Assembly (NCBI GenBank): GCA_015039315.1
Contig: WIDE01000012.1
Coordinates: 363,397-427,396, forward strand
Origin: Clavulina sp. PMI_390
Taxonomy: Eukaryota > Basidiomycota > Agaricomycetes > Cantharellales > Hydnaceae
Reading direction: 5' to 3'
Length of the DNA stretch: 64,000 nucleotides
Part shown: piece after piece, positions 47,001 to 56,127 of the stretch
Position numbering within the stretch: the first letter of the stretch is position 1
Layout of the letters: each line of letters starts with the position of its first letter
The notes under the pieces: model-generated
The model's database searches: none
What the model saw: the letters and a program-made list of their open reading frames with translations, nothing else
Told to the model about the DNA's origin: nothing
Program-made: the position numbers and the translations under genes

Positions 47001-48298
47001 GACCGCAGCGTCGTAGTCACCCGCGTTATTATGGAAGTCGACGAGGGCAACAATCTGTCCCACCCCAAAGTCCAAGGCGCCCTTTTCCTTCGAGGGCCCA
47101 AGAGGCGATGTCCTCTTGCAGTAGCTGAAGGCCTCTTCAAAGATTGTTTGGGCCCGTCGATGCTCGTTCAGGTCGATGAAAATTATCCGCAGTTGTTCAA
47201 GGACCTCTAGATTCGTCGGTTGATACTGGAGGATTTTCATGAATCCTTCCGCCGCCTGACATCACTGTTGAGCATACGACGATGACCATGCGGTGGGATG
47301 TGAACAAGGCTTACCCTACGGGGAGCTCCAGAGATCATCAGAAGATAGGAGCGGTCCCAAAGGGCGTCTATGTCATCGGGCTCGAGGTTCAGCAGCCTGC
47401 GAAAGCAGAATATGGCTTGCTGGATATAGTTTAGGTTCCTATAGGAGTTCACGAGAGTTCGGTAATTCATGAAAATTCGAGTCATAGAGTACATTGAATG
47501 GAAAGAAAGCACCAACCGCACCTGGACCTCTCCGCTAAGTTTCGCCAAATATCCACATCGGGCTCGCCACTCAAAGTGGCTCCCATCACTTCTAGCTCAA
47601 GAGCATAGGTGTCCTGGCCGAGCTCTTGATGACATAGGGCAAGTGTGGCCCACACTCCTGGGGCCGCTGGCTCAATCTGGATCACTTTGCGAAAGAGCTT
47701 GATCGCTCGCGCGAAGTCTTGCTTCGTATAACAGGTGTTGGCTTCCCCAAGCAGGGACTTGACTTCGGGGGAGAGATTTGGTTCGCGACGGGAGCGTCTC
47801 TACAGGAGGTTTGGGACCAAAAAGGGAGGGTAATGATGGAGTGATTAGTCTTGCACCATGCGCCATGAGAGCGTGATCGGGACCAGGTTGAGCATGTTGA
47901 CACACCGTTCTTCTCTTCCCAATACCACTAGAGATCCTCATTTCTTCTTCAAAGTCAAACTCTGTCGCCTCCTCGATGTTGAGATGCCACCCTGAGTCAT
48001 CTTGCACGTCTGCAGTCCTCAGTGGTCCAAGAAGTCGACTGTTGTAGGAAGAGGACAAACAAGAGCCAGAAGGACACCAGAGAAGCCGCTATAAGCGCTC
48101 TTATTGGGCACCCGGACTTAATAGAGTAGTAACATACTCGAAGTCACCGTCCAACTCTCCATCGCCACCTTCCTCATCGTCCCCAGAAGGACCCGCGTGA
48201 AGGAGGCGGTACTCATCAGAGCCTATGTAGTCCGAATCAAAGTCGCTATCATCCGCAGGCTCCTCATATATGCTGCTTTGTCCCGAGTCGCTGCTCAT
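44056..48298 (-). CDS. TFC4: TFIIIC TPR-repeat subunit (tau131/GTF3C3-type)
   Basis: Subunit of general transcription factor IIIC, which binds tRNA gene internal promoters and recruits TFIIIB for RNA polymerase III. The N-terminus is acidic (start 48298, MSSDSGQSSIYEEPADDSDF, then GDDEEGGDGELDG). TPR units follow: EANTCYTKQDFARAIKLF, PGVWATLALCHQELGQD, YIQQAIFCFRRLLNLEPDD, YYELNMYEEALRIYLDLS and IGACHRQMANFDDAIEVY, with DLMKKLAEVYEITGRLKEA. A charged central linker is rich in Glu and Arg. The C-terminal TPRs include EYNFGRAFHQL and EAAYNLSLIYVTSGSAKLA, and the chain ends YRQWLTV, the typical family end, at 44056. There are about 20 short exons and over 1000 residues. An inserted acidic, Lys-rich loop near 44830-45030 is longer than I would expect. 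A conserved single-copy gene; identity is sure, the exact exon ends less so. Confidence 0.9.
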
Positions 48299-48478
48299 TT
48301 GTCTCAGAGGTCAAGAACGAGAAGAACAAGAGAGCCGATCGTGTTTGAGAATCACTCGTCACGCGTGTGCATCACACTCAACAAAGTCACGCATCTGCTC
48401 CTCCATTCAATAGTTCGTCATCACAATAGGGAAAAAAATCAACCAAGAAGTAGATTATTATGGGAAATTTGAGTATAT
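48299..48478. promoter_or_regulatory. TFIIIC gene promoter interval
   Basis: 180 bases between the TFIIIC start and the 3' end of the SANT/AT-hook gene upstream on the same strand. Nothing distinctive seen. Confidence 0.4.
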
Positions 48479-51046
48479 TTAAACTGGGACATATTCCCTA
48501 TCGTCCCATTCCTCAGGATCATCCCCCGAACTCTCCCCCAACTCCTCTGCACCTCCACCAAAATTAGGTCCGTCCACAGCCTCGAGACCTTCAATGTCGA
48601 TATCAATATCGATGTCATCATCATCACCATCTTCCTCCTCAGAGCTCTGTTCCTCATCGTCATCTTCGTCTTCATCTTCAGGCTCAGAGTCCTCGATGAG
48701 ATAGGGAACACCGTCGCGTCCGAACTGTGCCCACAAAAGTGCTTCGTATTCACGGTCATCCTCCCGATCCGCGTCGAGGAAGGCACGATCTTCCTCATCA
48801 TCATCACTGTCGTAGTCACCACCAGCGCTTCCCTCAACACGCGCTGATTCAGACACGGAGTCAGGGTCGGAATGACGTCGCGAGTGAGATGGGCTTGAAG
48901 CAGGGGATGTTCCAGACTCTGATTCCGCTTCAGACTCTGAAATAAACCGAGGAGACCCATCATCCTCATCGGATCCGGAATCAGAGTCTGAACCTGAGGA
49001 GGACAGCAAGACACGTGCCGTAGGCCATGCTGCATCGTCCTCGCGTTCGCGAGGGGTTCGCGGAATCTGGTGATGAGGGGCGCTACCACTGCGTGCTAGA
49101 GGAGCCAGACGCGCTCTGTTGCTCGTTCGGGCTTCAGTCACAGACTTGGAGCGCGTGGAAACCCCATCGGGTTCGCGCTCTTGCTTCCTCGGCCGCCCAC
49201 GCTTGCGCATAAAGTGAGGGATATCCTCGGGCTGGGATGCCTCGTTCGGCGCCTCGGTATCCCCTACAGCGGATGGGGGAGGCTGGACTTTTCGAGGCCG
49301 CCCTCGACCTCTCTTCGGCTTCGCCAGCTCTTCAGCCGTAGGCACAGGATGCTTGCGTGGCCGTCCTCGCTTCTTCTTCGGTGGCGATGAAGAGGATGAT
49401 AACTGCGCTTGCACTCCGTCATCAACATCGATGTTCATCTCTTCTTCCGAGCCTTGTGCCAGCTCAGGACCATCAACCCCGTCAACACCAACGTCGTCTT
49501 CGAGGTCACTCTCGTCAATCAAGTCACCAGAGACGGCATTCAGGTTGATACGCAGGCGCTCGCCGATCGCATTGCGGTGGGTAATCCGATCAGCAAGCGT
49601 CGTGGTAGTAGATGTGAGCTGGATAGCCTTGAGAACGGCGCCATGCTATCGGAAGAATCAGGGAGGGCCGAACGAGGTTAGAACTGCATCCGGTATGATA
49701 GGGCCGGGACTTACGAGGAGGGCAGCATTCTTCCTTTGACCAGTCTCATCATCTTCTCCAATTTTCGTTTCGTGGAAATCCATCAAGACGATCGTCTTTT
49801 TGATGACGCGCTCAACGTAGGCACGGATGTGGCTGGCGAGGAGACGAGCAGTTTCCAACTCAAGAGCAGGTTCGGTAGACGCGCTGAAGCACTCGGAACC
49901 ATCTGGCTCATAGGAGGGCTTCAAAGAAGGAAGGAGAGTGGTGGTATGATCTTTGGCGCGGTACTTTGATTTCGGGTCCACGGTAAGGAACCGCAAATGC
50001 CTATTGCACAAACGCGTCTATGATGAGCAACTTCTTCTCCGTCGCCCACGAAAGGCGGGTGAGATTAATACTTACTTTGTAACATTTCTCAGCTTCTTGA
50101 TATCCAAGAGGTCCACATCTTTCAGTTCCTCTGAGTCTTTCGTTAGTCCAGCTTCTGTCGCGAGCTCGAGGAGAGGAGCAAGTTTCGCAGATGGAGGCTC
50201 GCTTTTAGGATGCAGCAGGGTCTTCAGGGCTTTAGAACGGGTCACAGACAACGTGGCGAAAATATCTTCACGAATCCATTTCCGATGAAGGGGGGTGAGG
50301 TCGAGTAACCGGCGACGCTTAGGACGAGAATCACCCATGGTAGGGGCTGCCCTATCGACATCGGAATGCGCAAAATGAGAATCGCATTCGACATTGTGAT
50401 TATCATCTTCCCCGCATTTTCGTTTTCGGTGATGGAGGATATGGTTCTGCACAAGCGCGTCGGGACGAACAAGGTCAAAGTCGACTTGTGGAACAACATC
50501 ATGGTCATTTGGGAGGGGGGAGGAAGACTGTGGTTTTATAAGCTGCTCTGTGCGTCGTTGTATGAGGGAATCTCTTCGCCCAGCTGCCTCGCCCATGAGC
50601 AGCATATCCGCGCATTCTTCCTCGAAATGGGCCCACTCCTTTGTCATGATGCGAGCGGCCTCGATCTCATCCCGCTTCCTCTTCCTACCGCGTAGAATTG
50701 TGGACAAAGAAGCTTTACGAAGCAATGCAAGCATATTGGTCACTTGTAGGGTGGATACACTAGATGAAGGGATAGCATGTCGGATAGTGGTAGCGATGAG
50801 CTCAGGTCGATGTCGAGAGTAGATAGAAAGAGCATGAAAGAATGCGCCCTTTTCCGTGGGAGACCAATATGCGCTAGGGAAGAGAGACAAAGATAGAGAT
50901 TCCTCGCTGGGAGCGGGAGTAGTGTCGCCTTCTTGTTCATCATCGAGGCCTGTCACGAGACGGCGCGTGTTTTCAAGATGCGAGTCGAACATGGAGACAT
51001 ACATCTCCATAGTCTCATTATCGACGAGCTGCTCTATATGTGCCAT
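48479..51046 (-). CDS. SANT-domain nuclear protein with AT-hooks, Rrn5-like
   Basis: Nuclear DNA-binding protein. Exon 1 (start 51046) has a helical leader, then YWSPTEKGAFFHALSIYSRH with RPELIA, a SANT/Myb-like unit resembling the Pol I upstream activating factor subunit Rrn5. It also has basic segments (RGRKRKR, RPKRRRLL). Exon 2 (about 50010-49715) encodes a conserved-looking helical block, ETARLLASHIRAYVERVIKK, and exon 3 begins HGAVLKAIQLTSTTTTLADR. The C-terminal 350 residues are low-complexity and very acidic, with several AT-hook cores (KKRGRPRK, KRGRGRPRK, RKRGRPRK). Total about 790 residues, over twice the length of yeast Rrn5, mostly because of this tail. Exon joins at Leu-Leu|His-Gly were checked. 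The Rrn5 assignment rests on the SANT segment and its position before a helical block. It could instead be another SANT chromatin factor. Confidence 0.65.
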
Positions 51047-51265
51047 TGCCCGCCAGCACTTTTACGCTCGACGTGGATATGAACAGAGATGATGACATGG
51101 ACATTGGGGAAAGAAAGAAAAAGCAAAACCTCGATTTGCCACGACCATATAAAACAGCACAAGCACAAACAAACAGATCCGCCACATACACATTCACTTC
51201 TGCCCTCAACCCTGTGCCACCTCGGAACTCGTTCGACCTCTCTCTTTCTTTGGATCCACACTAGA
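51047..51265. promoter_or_regulatory. Bidirectional promoter, SANT gene / phosphatase gene
   Basis: 219 bases separate two divergent starts. CATATAAAA at 51145-51153 could be a TATA box for the rightward gene, about 115 bases before its ATG. Confidence 0.55.
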
Positions 51266-52314
51266 ATGGCTTCAGGGACGTACGATGCAACAACGGGCTT
51301 GCCCAACATGGTCGATCCGACCTTCCCAAGGATCAAGGCTCGAGTACGTGACTCCTACCATCGTTTTTGGGAGGCTGTGATGTGGATGAAATCTTCAATG
51401 CTGACTCGATTTTGGTTTATTCATCGCTGTCTCTGCTGGTTAATGCAAAACCGCAATACTTTGGTGCCGTATTACATCGGAATTACATCCGGCTCCCTCA
51501 GGAACTCCGCGACGTGATCAAGAACGCAAAGCGGATGCAGGACTATGTGATCGTCGATGTGCGAGACGAAGACTTTGAGGTACGCCTGGCCCTCCCATCA
51601 TGAGGCGAGCTATACAGTCCTGAATTATAACGTCTGTGCTGGATGTGCCTATCAATGCGATTACTTTCAATCCGCTGCAGGGCGGCAATATTCCCGGATG
51701 CATTCATCTCCCCTCATACACATTCGACCGCGATGTGGACGATCTTGCCCAACGAGTCAAGAAAGTCAAGAACGTCATCTTCACCTGTTTCTACTCGCAA
51801 CAACGGTACGTACGCGCGCACACGTTTTTCCTCTATCTCCACCTCCACTCGCACCAAATGCCCCCGGAACTCCACATGTGCCGGAGGATCCACGCATCAT
51901 GATTATATGCATATACATCAAACGTTTTGCTGACCCGAACTTTGCTCTCCACGTTTGCAGGGGGCCTCTCGCAGCAAGGGTACGTACGCGTGCATGCTTT
52001 CAACCCCCGTGCTCATCGCCACTCGGATGATTTGTCGTTATCGCTGACAATACCTCTTCTACCCTCTTTTGAAATTTCAGAAATTCCGCGATATCAGAGA
52101 TGCCACGGTAGAGATGGAGTTTGAGCAGAACATCTATGTGCTCGGGGGCGGGATGTCGCGATTCATCTCCTATTTCGGGGTGCGTCCATTTCCTGCCACG
52201 TGCATCGTTGCCTTGTCTCTAATCCGGTTTTCGTTGTTATCCATATAGGAAGATGAAAAGTACATCGAGAACTACGATCCCGAGTTTTGGAGTGGTGTCA
52301 AGCGAGAGGGGTAA
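51266..52314 (+). CDS. Cdc25/Ych1-type rhodanese phosphatase (arsenate reductase family)
   Basis: Small single-domain rhodanese-fold phosphatase of the Cdc25/Ych1/Acr2 group. Exon 1 begins MASGTYDATTGLPNMVDPTF. Next are YIRLPQELRDVI and YVIVDVRDEDFE, the conserved domain entry, then GGNIPGCIHLPSYTFD, VIFTCFYSQQR|GPLAARKFRD and IYVLGGGMSRFISYF, ending WSGVKREG at 52314. The active-site loop CFYSQQR fits CX5R, with Cys as nucleophile and Arg binding phosphate or arsenate. A 19-base exon (51961-51979) encodes GPLAAR right after the loop and completes the Arg codon. The length is about 160 residues. The exact start of the second exon (around 51450-51490) is uncertain. Members act as protein phosphatases or arsenate reductases; sequence alone cannot separate these roles. 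Confidence 0.82.
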
Positions 52315-52604
52315 ACCCTCCTCTTGCTCGCCAGCGCGGTACAATCCTATTCTTCCAGCCTTCCACCAGCTCTCCATATACGCGCAATCTCTCTCTCATG
52401 AAGCTGTTTCTGTACCCGCCTGCGTGTTTGTGTCCCTCCCTCTACTCAGTGTTCCTGTTAATCGGCGATCTTGATCTTCCGCCTGCATACATGCTTGTAC
52501 CTTAGCATTAATAATAGTATTACTTTAATATAGTACTCGTACATCTTATGCTGCGTGGGGGTTTGTGCGTGTGTGTGTGGAAATCTACTTTCTGGACAGA
52601 GCAA
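52315..52604. other. Intergenic, convergent phosphatase / COX20
   Basis: Shared 3' region with a short GT-rich run (GTGCGTGTGTGTGTGG near 52565). No gene seen. Confidence 0.45.
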
Positions 52605-53599
52605 TCACTTCTTGCCCCATGATGAGGGCCACCACGATGAAGCCGAAGTAGACTTTGCACCCGTCGCTCCTGCTCCTGCAACATGACCTCCACCAGGCGC
52701 ACCCGCATCCGCGGTATCACCAAACTCAACAGGGTGTTCCATCGGCGTATCGTTCGGCGGTAGAGGCGAAGCGGGATGCGCAGAGGAAGGATCATGGAGC
52801 GCGGCAGCTCGTCGTTCTGCGGCCCGCTGTTGTGCAATGCGGATGTTGCGCTCTGGGTATTTTTTGATGATCTCGTTTGCGAAGCGCTGTTCCGCCTCTC
52901 GGGCTTGTGTGCATATATACCTGGCGGATGGCGGAAGGTGAGGTGAGGGAGGTGGGATGTGGGGTTTGTGATGGCGGTTCATCGTGCATGCGGGAAGATC
53001 ACGGGATGACATGAGGTGAGATGGTGCTGAAAAGACGCAAGAGAGGAAGGACTAACATGGAGGTACCAGCAATAAAGACGAATGTCCCTACGGCCCAATT
53101 TGTCGCAACGAGCACTCCTGCAAGGACAGGAAGGGAGAATTAATTACAATGACTCAAAATGAAAGTTTTAGAGAGACACGCACGACTGCTGAAGAGTCTT
53201 ACTCCTCCTATTGCTGCTCCCGTGCCAATACCATATAAGAGGCTCTCACGCGTGCATGGTTTTGATGGCAGAGCCTGCAAGTCCTCCACGGGGCGGATAG
53301 TCTAATGCCATGAGGAGTGAAAGACCGCGGCGTTCATGGGGACAGACAAGAGAAAATTCCGGGGTTGATGAAACGTTGCCATGCAAACATAATTTTTTGA
53401 TGCACAAAGTCAAGTGGGGTAGTCGGAATTTATACTCTTCTCAGCATTGGTGCCACTGCAGGAATACCACTCCCACCTTGATAGCTTGGCTGATTGAGGG
53501 ACCCGAGCTCTCAGATTGACTATCCCCTACAACGACTGGCCCACCTGCCCTCGACGACGAAGATGATGCGCCCACCGAACCAGAAGTGGAAGTGGCCAT
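52605..53599 (-). CDS. COX20: Cytochrome c oxidase assembly factor COX20
   Basis: Inner-mitochondrial-membrane chaperone for Cox2 maturation. The start MATSTSGSVGAS at 53599 opens a Ser/Gly-rich leader. After an intron, TIRPVEDLQALPSKPCTRES leads into LLYGIGTGAAIGGVRLFSSR, the first membrane helix with the Gly-rich family motif. The next exon gives GVLVATNWAVGTFVFIAGTS, the second helix. The last intron (GTTAGT donor) splits a Met codon to MYICTQAREAEQRFANEI, followed by RNIRIAQQRAAERR and a low-complexity Pro/Gly/Ala tail ending SSWWPSSWGKK. The length is about 200 residues, like the yeast protein, with both helices and the CxR feature between leader and helix 1. It is divergent from chorismate mutase. 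Confidence 0.87.
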
Positions 53600-54004
53600 G
53601 ATGATGAGCGAACGTGTTTGTGCGTGTTGTGACCAGCCGGCGATGATGTAACAATCTGAATTGAGTTCTCGATCACTCTGAACTTTGTCCCACTTTGCCC
53701 AAGAATTTCACGGCTTATTTCGACCGAAATTCCTGCGCGCTTCTCCCTACTTCTGACGTTGCGCAGCTACGAAGAGACTCCAGTCTCTAGAGCAATAAAT
53801 ACCTCACTCTTAGAGTTTCTCATTCTTCTGTGTGGTGACATTTGCTAGTCACCCCACTGCTTTAAGCTCTCAGCTCCTACCGATCTCTTTTCTCAAGCCA
53901 AGCTGGCCGATCTTTCGCCCCCCTCTGGAGATTCTTCCTCGCAAACAGCTCCTTCAAAACCATCCTTCCAGGTACCCTACAAAAAAGGCGTTGACGTTCG
54001 GCCG
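53600..54004. promoter_or_regulatory. Bidirectional promoter, COX20 / chorismate mutase
   Basis: 405 bases between divergent start codons. An AATAAATACC stretch near 53793-53802 is a weak TATA candidate for the rightward gene. An open frame continues upstream of 54005 into this region but contains no ATG before a stop, supporting the chosen start. Confidence 0.5.
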
Positions 54005-55442
54005 ATGCTCCAAAACTTTATCACAAACGATGATCCGCTCAACCTGGAGAACATCCGGGGCGTCCTCGTTCGATTGGAGGACACTATCATCTTTGGTAAG
54101 TTTCTCCATCTTCACTCCCTTGTCCACTTTTCCTTGTCCAGTACCCCGCTTCCCTGTCGATGCCCCGGTTGGAGGTTAATACGAGTCGCGTGGAAGCGGC
54201 GTGGAATCGCCTCGACAATTGACTGACGCCATCTCTGTTTTGTGACTCATCTTATATTTTTGGCCATGTTGAATTGGCTATTCAGCACTTATCGAGCGAG
54301 CCCAGTTTGCTCTGAACCCAAAGATGTATGAGCGCGGGGCCTTCAAGGAACTCGTCGATCAGGGCTTTGACGGCACGTGGCTAGAGTGGTTCCTCAAGGA
54401 GACCGAGATGTTCCACGGTATGTCTCAACATTGAGAACCAAATCCATTATCAAGATCTCACGTAATGACTGATTTGCTCGCTTTTTGCAGCCAAAGCTCG
54501 CCGTTACACCAGGTAAATGAGTCATTCGCCCAATACACGGAACATGTTCACTCAACCACCCCATGTATCTATCTAGCCCAGACGAGCATCCCTTCACACC
54601 CAATCTTCCCTTACCTCTTCTCCCACCACTCCAGCACCCGCCAATCCTCTACGGACCCGCCACTGACGCCGTCAACGTCAATGCATCGATCCTCTCGTTC
54701 TACTCACGCGCCACCGTCCCAGCCATCACCCGTAGGGCAACCAAAGAACTAGCCAGCTACAAACGCGCAAAGGGTAAAGCCGGAGGAGAAGAATTCGAAG
54801 ATGACGGGAACTATGGAAGCGCAGCGATCGCTGATGTTGCCGTCCTTCAAATCATCAGCAAGAGAATTCACTATGGTTCGTATCGCTTACTTTTTCATAT
54901 CATCATATCTCGTCCTTATATACCCATTACCTAACCCTCTACTAGGTAAATTCGTTTCAGAGTCGAAATTCCGCTCCGACCCCGCAGCGTTCATCCCACA
55001 CATCGAGACACCCAACCCTGCTGCACTCGAGGCACTCATTACGAAACCCGCCGTCGAGAAGGCGTTGCTAGTTCGCCTCGGCAAGAAAGCGAGCATCTAC
55101 GGGCCTGAGATCAGCACGTCGGCTCCCTCAGGTGGTGTACCAAATGGCGGGACCGAGGATGATGGAAAGTGGAAGATTGATGTGGAGAGCGTGAGGGAGC
55201 TGTACGAGAGCTGGATTATTCCGTTGACGAAGGAAGTCGAGGTGCGTTCGATTTTTCGGTAGATGGGCATTTATCGCTCTTTATCTCTCCTGCTTGACAA
55301 TTATACATGCTTAATTATGACACTGACGCACTCCATCTCCTTTGTTTTGGTTTCCCGCCAGGTGGAATACCTGCTTCACCGCCTAGACGGGCTTTCCAAA
55401 GATGAGATAGAAGCCCTCCGGAATGGGTCACCCAAGAACTAG
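54005..55442 (+). CDS. ARO7: Chorismate mutase
   Basis: Eukaryotic AroQ-type enzyme converting chorismate to prephenate, the branch to Phe and Tyr, in the cytosol. It starts [20 protein letters not shown], then [20 protein letters not shown] and PKMYERGAF, the allosteric and catalytic N-terminal helices. A 22-base exon (54491-54512) encodes AKARRYT, followed by [38 protein letters not shown] and [20 protein letters not shown], with KFRSDP, carry conserved active-site wording. The chain ends [16 protein letters not shown] at 55442. It has about 310 residues, longer than the yeast enzyme (256), because of charged, Gly/Ser-rich insertions near 54760-54820 and 55080-55160. The start was chosen by family alignment; all introns keep the frame. 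It is divergent from COX20 and convergent with the Zn2Cys6 gene. Confidence 0.92.
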
Positions 55443-56127
55443 ATCTCTTGGCATTGTAGCAGCACTATTTGTTCATTTTCTTGTCTTTCTACATCTCCAC
55501 GAGTCTGAATAATACAGGAGGACTCAGCGTAACAATTCAGAGCGAAACCCTCACTTCGGAATCATCAAGCCAGATGAAATTTATAAGAGCAACTAGTAGC
55601 GACAATTTATTATATCGAGCTAGTGAGGTAAGAGAACACTGGACACGTACGTACGCATACAACACAGAGCGAGGGGTGGCGGGGGTGGCAAGCAGAAACG
55701 CTTGAACCCCAGACTTTTTTCGGTAAACTGTAACAAAAACAACAAAAAGCAACAAAATATCAAGATAATATCACAGGAACAAAAACAACAATTGAGAGGG
55801 ACTTCGGCAGATCGGGGGACAGAATAAGACGCAGAATGCTGGAAAACTGAACTAGAACGCATAAATGGCAATAAGAAACGGAAATAGCGGTGGAGAGTGA
55901 GTGGAAGGTTTGGGCATGACGGGGGTAGGGTGAAGGGCTTAGGAAGGATGAGCGGGGTTGAGATGTCAAACGAATCAGCATCACATGGGAAAAGGAGGTA
56001 AGAGTAATACAGAGCGGATGGGACTCCTTCCAAATGGTAGGGACGCTGGACGGCAGCATCGAGTGGTCTCGACGAAAACATCATCGGAGTCGAACGTGAT
56101 GACCCCACGGAAGTAGTGCCACATCGG
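55443..56127. other. Intergenic, convergent chorismate mutase / Zn2Cys6 gene
   Basis: 685 bases of 3' flanks with A-rich runs (55730-55790). Frames on the minus strand at 55620-56220 are low-complexity shadows without family resemblance. Confidence 0.45.

Noticed and set aside
48439..49089. Met-rich antisense-frame frame of 216 codons
   Set aside because: It is a shifted-frame shadow of the acidic GAT/GAC-rich tail of the SANT/AT-hook protein, with biased composition and no motif.
53832..54179. Alternative frame starting upstream of chorismate mutase
   Set aside because: It is in a different frame from the AroQ protein; the family N-terminus begins at the ATG at 54005.
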